From DASSHC01 sp035693105 (lineage in GTDB: Bacteria > Chloroflexota > Chloroflexia > Thermomicrobiales > Thermomicrobiaceae), in contig DASSHC010000323.1 in NCBI GenBank assembly GCA_035693105.1, forward strand, positions 1 through 13,228: a stretch of DNA of 13,228 nucleotides. The letters are read 5' to 3'. Below are positions 7,313 to 13,228 of the stretch, in pieces (positions within the stretch are counted from its first letter, which is position 1; each line of letters starts with the position of its first letter). The position numbers and the translations under genes were made by a program. The notes under the pieces were generated by a model. It saw only the letters and a program-made list of their open reading frames with translations. It was not told the origin of the DNA and ran no database searches.

Positions 7313-8836
7313 ATGGTCATGGCCGAAGATGTGGACCTGGAACAAGTCAGCCTGGCCGACGCGGCGGGACCGCTGGTGCTGGCGATCGACGCCGGCAGCT
7401 CCTCCGCCCGCGCGGGGCTGGTCGATGCCCAGGGCCGGCGCCTGGCCGGAACTCTGGTGCAGACACACTATCTCCTGGAGACCACGCAGGACGGCGGCGC
7501 GGTGCTGCCGCCGGTTGAGCTGGGCTCCATCGTCGACGATCTGATCGACCGCGCGCTGGCGGCCGGCGGCGGAACCGGCAAGATCGGCGCGATCGCCATC
7601 TCAACCTTCTGGCATAGCCTGCTCGGGATCGACGAGTCCGGCGCGCCGGTCTCACCGCTCTACACCTGGGCCGATACCCGCGCCACCGCGATGGTGCCAC
7701 GCCTGCGCGAGCGGCTCGACCCCGAAACGTATCATCAGCGCACCGGTTGCATCCTGCACCCGAGCTACTGGCCCGCCAAGCTCCTCTGGATCCAGGAGCG
7801 CCAGCCAGACGAGTGGACGCGGGCGCGTCGCTGGGTCTCCTTCGGCGACTTTCTCCTGCTGCGCTGGTTCGGCCGCGCCAACTGCTCCATCTCGATGGCC
7901 TCCGGCACCGGGCTTTTCAACGAAACGTCGCTGGCGTGGGACGCCCCGACGCTGGCCGCCGTCGGGTTGGAGCCGGACAAGCTCTCGCCCCTCGGCGACG
8001 AGCCGTTGCGGGGTTTGCTGCCCGCCTACGCCACACGCTGGCCGGCCCTGAACGCGCTCCCGTGGTTTCCCGCCCTGGGCGACGGCGCGTGCAGCAATGT
8101 CGGCTCCGGCGCCGCCGACGCGCGCTTCCTCGGGGTGACGATCGGGACCACCGGAGCGATGCGCCTCCTCTGGGAGGGGCCAGCGGTAGCGCCGCCGCCC
8201 GGCCTCTGGCTCTACCGCCTGGACGCCCGCCGCGTGTTGCTCGGCGGCGCGCTCAGCGAGGGCGGCAACCTCTACGGTTGGATCGCCAGCCACCTGCGCC
8301 TGCCCGACGCATCGGCGCTCCCAGCGGCGCTGGAAGCGATCGCGCCGGACAGTCATGGCCTGACCTGGCTGCCGTTTCTGGCGGGCGAGCGCAGCCCCGG
8401 CTGGGTCGGCGACGCCCGCGCTACGCTGAGCGGGGTGACGCTCGACACCACCGGCGTGGAGGTCCTGCGTGCCGGGCTGGAGGCGGTGGCCGAGCGCTTC
8501 GCCCTGCTGATGCGCATGATCGACGCGGCCATCCCGGGCCAGCGCACGGTCGTCGCCAGCGGCGCCGCGCTGCTCCACGATCCGGTCTGGATGCAGATCA
8601 TGGCCGACGCGCTGGGGCGCGAGGTGGTGGCCCCGCGCGTCAGCGAGGCCGCCTTCCGCGGCGTGGCGCTGGTGGCGCTGGAGCGGCTCGGCGTCGTGCG
8701 CGAGCTGGAGACGGCCGCCGCCGCCGCGCTGGTCGAGGCGCCGCGCTATCTCCCCAACCCCGCCAATCACGCGGTCTACCAGGCCGCGCTCGAGCGCCAG
8801 CAGCAGCTCTACCGCGCGCTGATCGCCGACGCATAG
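7313..8836 (+). CDS. FGGY-family carbohydrate kinase (gluconokinase-like)
   Basis: This 507-aa cytoplasmic enzyme is predicted to phosphorylate a sugar or sugar acid with ATP. The FGGY hallmarks are present: phosphate-binding AIDAGSSSARAG near the N-terminus (Asp26), the substrate-region motif TWADTRAT (118-125), GDGACSNVGSG with the presumed catalytic Asp257, a second phosphate loop TIGTTGA (276-282), and the C-terminal ASGAALLHDPVWMQIMADAL signature (415-434). Length is normal for the family. The TWADTR pattern resembles gluconokinases more than glycerol or xylulose kinases, but no transporter or pathway gene adjoins it, so the substrate stays open. The start is uncertain: ATG 7313 or ATG 7319 gives a normal N-terminus, and a TTG at 7268 is also in frame. 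None has a clear RBS, and the gene may be leaderless. Confidence 0.85.
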   Translation: MVMAEDVDLEQVSLADAAGPLVLAIDAGSSSARAGLVDAQGRRLAGTLVQTHYLLETTQDGGAVLPPVELGSIVDDLIDRALAAGGGTGKIGAIAISTFWHSLLGIDESGAPVSPLYTWADTRATAMVPRLRERLDPETYHQRTGCILHPSYWPAKLLWIQERQPDEWTRARRWVSFGDFLLLRWFGRANCSISMASGTGLFNETSLAWDAPTLAAVGLEPDKLSPLGDEPLRGLLPAYATRWPALNALPWFPALGDGACSNVGSGAADARFLGVTIGTTGAMRLLWEGPAVAPPPGLWLYRLDARRVLLGGALSEGGNLYGWIASHLRLPDASALPAALEAIAPDSHGLTWLPFLAGERSPGWVGDARATLSGVTLDTTGVEVLRAGLEAVAERFALLMRMIDAAIPGQRTVVASGAALLHDPVWMQIMADALGREVVAPRVSEAAFRGVALVALERLGVVRELETAAAAALVEAPRYLPNPANHAVYQAALERQQQLYRALIADA

Positions 8837-8866
8837 CAGCGCGATCCCGACCATCGACGACGTTGA

Positions 8867-8922
8867 GCGCCGCCTCCCCGCTCCCCGGTCGAGACACCGC
8901 GCACGGCACGGGGTGAGGGCGC
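8867..8922. terminator. Imperfect hairpin between convergent genes
   Basis: GCGCCGCCTCCCCG (8867-8880) pairs imperfectly with CGGGGTGAGGGCGC (8909-8922) across a 28-nt loop. It lies in the 91-bp gap between the FGGY kinase and the L,D-transpeptidase, which end facing each other. A shared transcript end is plausible but there is no T-run. Confidence 0.3.
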
Positions 8923-8927
8923 CTCCG

Positions 8928-9938
8928 CTAAGCGTGGATGCTCACCGGCGAACCCACCGTCAGGAAGCTCCAGAGGAAGTGGGCGTCGGGCTCCTGGAGG
9001 TTGATGCAGCCGTGGCTGCCGGTGGTGCCGTACTGCCAGGGCTGGCTCCAGTAGTTGGTGTGCAACGCGTGCCCTTGGCCGGTGAAATACTGCGTCCAGA
9101 GGACGTGCGGCAGGTAGTAGTAGTTGGGACTCGACTTGGGCACGCCCACCGTGGCCGCGTCCATCGTCTCGTCGGCCACCCGCCGTTGAATTGTGAACTC
9201 ACCAGTCGGCGTCGAGTAGCCCTCCTTGCCGACGATCAGGATGGCGGCATAGACCGGTGTCTTGCCGTCGTAGGCGACCAGGTAGAAGCTGCTCAGGTTG
9301 ATGTCGACCCAGTGCCCGCTGTGGCTGGCAACCGGCTTCGGAGCCACGAAGGGATCGACGTAGGCCGATGAGACGTACTGGCCCTTGCCCACGCGATACC
9401 AGAGGGTGTTGGTGCCGACCGGATCGCCCGCTGCCTTGCCGTAGACCGGGATTGGGTGCCGCCCGTAGGCGGTGCCGACGATCGGGGCATCGAGCTTCGG
9501 CTCCTGACGGATGTTTAGCGTGCCGCTGGTCACCACACCCAGTGCCGCGCCGTCCTGGGTGTGCACCGCGAACTCCCAACGCGGGTCCTCGGTCGAGCCG
9601 CCCTCTCCTGCCTGCGGCGTGGGAGCCGGGGTCGGAGTCTTGACCGGTTGCGGCGTCGGCACCGGCGTCTTGATGGGCGCCGGAGTCGGAACCGGCTTCG
9701 CCGGTGTCGGCTGCGGCGTCGGCTCCGGGGTGGGAGATGGTGTCGGCGACTGCACTGGCGCTGGGGTGGGTGTGACAACGTTCGGGGTTGGCGTTGTCAC
9801 CGGCGTCGCGGACGGCCGTTCGGCCACCGGGCTGCTTGCCGGTGTCCGCGCGGGCGTGCCCGTGCTGTTCGGTCCGCTGCACGCCACCAGCAACGATACG
9901 AGGAACACCAATCCCAACCAACCAGCGACGCGCCGCAT
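8928..9938 (-). CDS. L,D-transpeptidase lipoprotein (SH3b plus YkuD)
   Basis: This 336-aa exported protein is predicted to form 3-3 peptidoglycan cross-links or to anchor to the wall. It has a lipoprotein signal (hydrophobic stretch 6-19 and lipobox LVAC, Cys20), so it should be tethered to the outer face of the membrane. A Thr/Pro-rich linker (about 40-110) with many TP and PTP repeats acts as a spacer. A bacterial SH3-like domain follows (about 135-197, LNIRQEPKLDAPIVG). The YkuD catalytic domain (about 208-336) ends with the conserved His293 in ALHTNYW and the nucleophile motif SHGCINL (His309, Cys311). The ATG at 9938 has GGGAGA 9 nt upstream. The gene is convergent with the kinase and divergent from the MBL gene. 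An intact active site and lipobox make the call firm; the wall substrate is not readable. Confidence 0.92.
   Translation of the reverse strand: MRRVAGWLGLVFLVSLLVACSGPNSTGTPARTPASSPVAERPSATPVTTPTPNVVTPTPAPVQSPTPSPTPEPTPQPTPAKPVPTPAPIKTPVPTPQPVKTPTPAPTPQAGEGGSTEDPRWEFAVHTQDGAALGVVTSGTLNIRQEPKLDAPIVGTAYGRHPIPVYGKAAGDPVGTNTLWYRVGKGQYVSSAYVDPFVAPKPVASHSGHWVDINLSSFYLVAYDGKTPVYAAILIVGKEGYSTPTGEFTIQRRVADETMDAATVGVPKSSPNYYYLPHVLWTQYFTGQGHALHTNYWSQPWQYGTTGSHGCINLQEPDAHFLWSFLTVGSPVSIHA
9606..9845. repeat. Low-complexity Thr/Pro linker coding repeats
   Basis: Degenerate short GC-rich repeats (GGCGTCGG, GGAGTCGG and the like) encode the TP/PTP linker of the L,D-transpeptidase on the minus strand. They have no strict period. 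They create GV-rich shadow frames on the plus strand that are not genes. Confidence 0.6.
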
Positions 9939-9989
9939 GCGCTCATCTCTCCCGTCATCGTCTCCCGGCAGGATCGTCCCGCCTCACTC

Positions 9990-10014
9990 TGTATAAGTCG
10001 TGGGGCGGCCGCCC
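9990..10014 (-). promoter_or_regulatory. Possible promoter and palindrome upstream of the L,D-transpeptidase
   Basis: On the minus strand a -10-like TATACA (9990-9995) lies 51 bp before the ATG. A perfect 12-bp palindrome, GGGCGGCCGCCC (10003-10014), occupies the expected spacer. No good -35 box is seen. The palindrome could be a regulator site or chance GC-rich symmetry. Confidence 0.3.
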
Positions 10015-10121
10015 GTGACGCTGTTTGTGGACAGTGACGGGCTGTACGACCGGACAGGCCGCCACATTGGGCGCTCGACGAACCGCCAGTAGCCGGCTGT
10101 ACCGGATTGGCGCGGTCGGTC

Positions 10122-10127
10122 TATGAT
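10122..10127 (+). promoter_or_regulatory. Possible -10 box of the MBL-fold gene
   Basis: TATGAT matches five of six consensus bases and sits 59 bp before the ATG at 10187. No matching -35 box is found at 16-18 bp. It is the only AT-rich -10 candidate in this GC-rich gap. Confidence 0.3.
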
Positions 10128-10186
10128 TCGGGGACCGGAGCCGGTCGAGGCAGAGATCGCTGACAGATCGAAGGGGTGGGTCCACG

Positions 10187-11050
10187 ATGAGTGCAGCGGA
10201 GAACTACATCGCGCAGCGGCGGATCGGCGACGCCGTGGTCACGGTGATCAACGAGGGCGGCATGGTCTGGCCGCCGAAGTACCCGGTGTCCGAGCCGGAG
10301 TGGCGCGCGGCGCTGCCGGAGGCCGGCGCGCGCGGCGAGATCCCGATCGATTTTCTGATCGCGCACGTCCGCCTCGGCGACGCCTCGATCATGATCGACC
10401 CAGGCCTCGACGACCCCAACTCGCCCTGGGAGGAACGCTTCGAGGGGCACTGGGAAGGCGTCTATCGCACGCCGGGGATGGCGGCCGCGCTCGACCAACT
10501 CGGCATCACGCCCGATGAGATCACCCACGTGCTGATCACCCACGCCCATGACGACCACTTCGGCGGGTTGACCGTGGATCGCGACGGCGAGCCGCAACTG
10601 CGCTTCCCCAACGCGACCGTCTCCATTGGCCGCGCGGACTGGGAGGAGCATCCCTGGCGCGGGCGGCCGGGCGCCGAGGTCGATGCCCGGCTCGGCCTGG
10701 CGGCGCGGGCCGGCAAGCTGGAGGTCGTGGACGGTGACCAGGAGATCGTGCCGGGGGTAACTATGCTCGCCACGCCGGGGGAGTCGCGCGGCCATTCAGT
10801 GATTCGCGTGCGCTCCGGCGGCGACTCCTTTTATTACGTGGGCGACCTCTTCCACCACACCGCCGAGGTCGCCAATCTCGACTGGGTCTCGCCGGGACGC
10901 GACAAGAACATCATGCGCGCCTCACGCGAGCGCTTCCTGGCCGACGCGGTGCCGGCCAACGGCATCGTCCTCTTCAGCCACGACCGCTTCCCCGGCTGGG
11001 GGCGCATCGTCGCGACCGACGGCGGCTACCAGTACGAGCACGTGGAGTAG
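10187..11050 (+). CDS. Metallo-beta-lactamase-fold hydrolase
   Basis: This 287-aa cytoplasmic protein has no signal peptide. It is a predicted zinc-dependent hydrolase of the MBL superfamily, broader in function than beta-lactamases. The metal motif THAHDDH gives His119, His121, Asp123 and His124. Further ligands are likely His203 in ESRGHSVI, Asp220 in YYVGDLFHH and His265 in FSHDRFPGWGRI. The usual TPGHTPGH loop reads TPGESRGH, so its first His is Glu199, but the metal-binding His remains. The N-terminal region (INEGGMVWPPKY, then IPIDFLIAHVRLG) resembles lactonase-like members of the superfamily, but a substrate cannot be assigned. The ATG at 10187 follows a modest AAGGGG 10 nt upstream. 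It is convergent with the DUF255 gene across a palindrome. Confidence 0.87.
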   Translation: MSAAENYIAQRRIGDAVVTVINEGGMVWPPKYPVSEPEWRAALPEAGARGEIPIDFLIAHVRLGDASIMIDPGLDDPNSPWEERFEGHWEGVYRTPGMAAALDQLGITPDEITHVLITHAHDDHFGGLTVDRDGEPQLRFPNATVSIGRADWEEHPWRGRPGAEVDARLGLAARAGKLEVVDGDQEIVPGVTMLATPGESRGHSVIRVRSGGDSFYYVGDLFHHTAEVANLDWVSPGRDKNIMRASRERFLADAVPANGIVLFSHDRFPGWGRIVATDGGYQYEHVE

Positions 11051-11075
11051 ATGGGCCGGCACGGGCATTCTCTAA

Positions 11076-11096
11076 GGGCGGGTTTGCCACCCGCCC
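11076..11096. terminator. Palindromic terminator between convergent genes
   Basis: GGGCGGGT (11076-11083) and ACCCGCCC (11089-11096) form an 8-bp GC stem around TTGCC. It lies in the 57-bp gap between the stop codons of the MBL gene (+) and the DUF255 gene (-), where a bidirectional transcript end is expected. Its left arm matches the start of the palindrome at 7162-7182. Confidence 0.5.
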
Positions 11097-11107
11097 GCTT
11101 CGCCCGC

Positions 11108-13174
<2,067 letters not shown>

Positions 13175-13228
13175 CAGTCACTCCGAACCAGTTGAAACGC
13201 TCGACACGAAAAGAGCCGCGGCGGCCCC

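Noticed and set aside
7652..8854. A 400-codon open frame antisense to the FGGY kinase
   Set aside because: The plus strand carries all the FGGY motifs. The antisense translation is low complexity with no recognisable fold.
9511..9996. Plus-strand GVG-repeat frame, resembling a repetitive structural protein
   Set aside because: It is the reverse complement of the Thr/Pro linker of the L,D-transpeptidase, whose lipobox and SHGC motif are in the other strand.
10187..11050. Beta-lactamase resistance gene
   Set aside because: Only the general MBL metal motif is present. There is no signal peptide and no class B beta-lactamase signature beyond the shared fold.
13175..13228. Possible promoter or terminator at the right edge
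   Set aside because: A GCCGCGGC palindrome followed by TCTTTTC on the minus strand could be the end of an upstream terminator, but too little sequence is present to judge.

Overview
The window is high-GC DNA (about two thirds G+C by eye), densely packed with single genes and short transcription units. Nine protein genes cover nearly all of it, and no rRNA, tRNA, CRISPR array or insertion sequence was seen. Gene content, a Gram-positive-type SOS box, GC-rich intergenic palindromes and a short repeat common in Chloroflexota intergenic DNA suggest a Chloroflexota genome, possibly Thermomicrobia (Sphaerobacter-like). This assignment is an inference; no marker gene proves it.

Layout. (1) 36-2687 (+): a large soluble cyclic-di-GMP enzyme with the order GAF-GAF-HD-GYP-GAF-GGDEF and both catalytic motifs intact. 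(2) 2684-3714 (+): a strong sigma70-type promoter whose 17-bp spacer is filled by a perfect LexA/SOS-box-like inverted repeat, driving a tyrosine recombinase that has lost several catalytic residues. (3) 3715-3963: a convergent intergenic region with a terminator-like hairpin and a nested inverted-repeat element. (4) 6326 down to 3964 (-): a two-gene operon, an APH-like/P-loop kinase fusion followed by a HAD hydrolase. The two genes overlap by a GTGA, and the HAD protein carries a His-Gly repeat encoded by a hexanucleotide microsatellite. (5) 6518-7162 (+): a thioredoxin-fold protein with a single-cysteine WCTD motif, divergent from the operon. (6) 7163-8836: two palindromes, then an FGGY sugar kinase (+). 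(7) 9938 down to 8928 (-): an L,D-transpeptidase lipoprotein. (8) 10187-11050 (+): a metallo-beta-lactamase-fold hydrolase. (9) 13174 down to 11108 (-): a complete DUF255 (YyaL/SPATA20-type) thioredoxin-like protein, convergent with the MBL gene across a palindromic terminator.

Apart from the kinase/HAD pair, the genes look functionally independent: signalling, cell wall, carbohydrate phosphorylation and redox-fold proteins. I see no defence system, secretion cluster or biosynthetic cluster. The most unusual item is the SOS-box-controlled recombinase with a degenerate active site. Next come the in-frame CCCATG microsatellite and the intergenic repeat elements.
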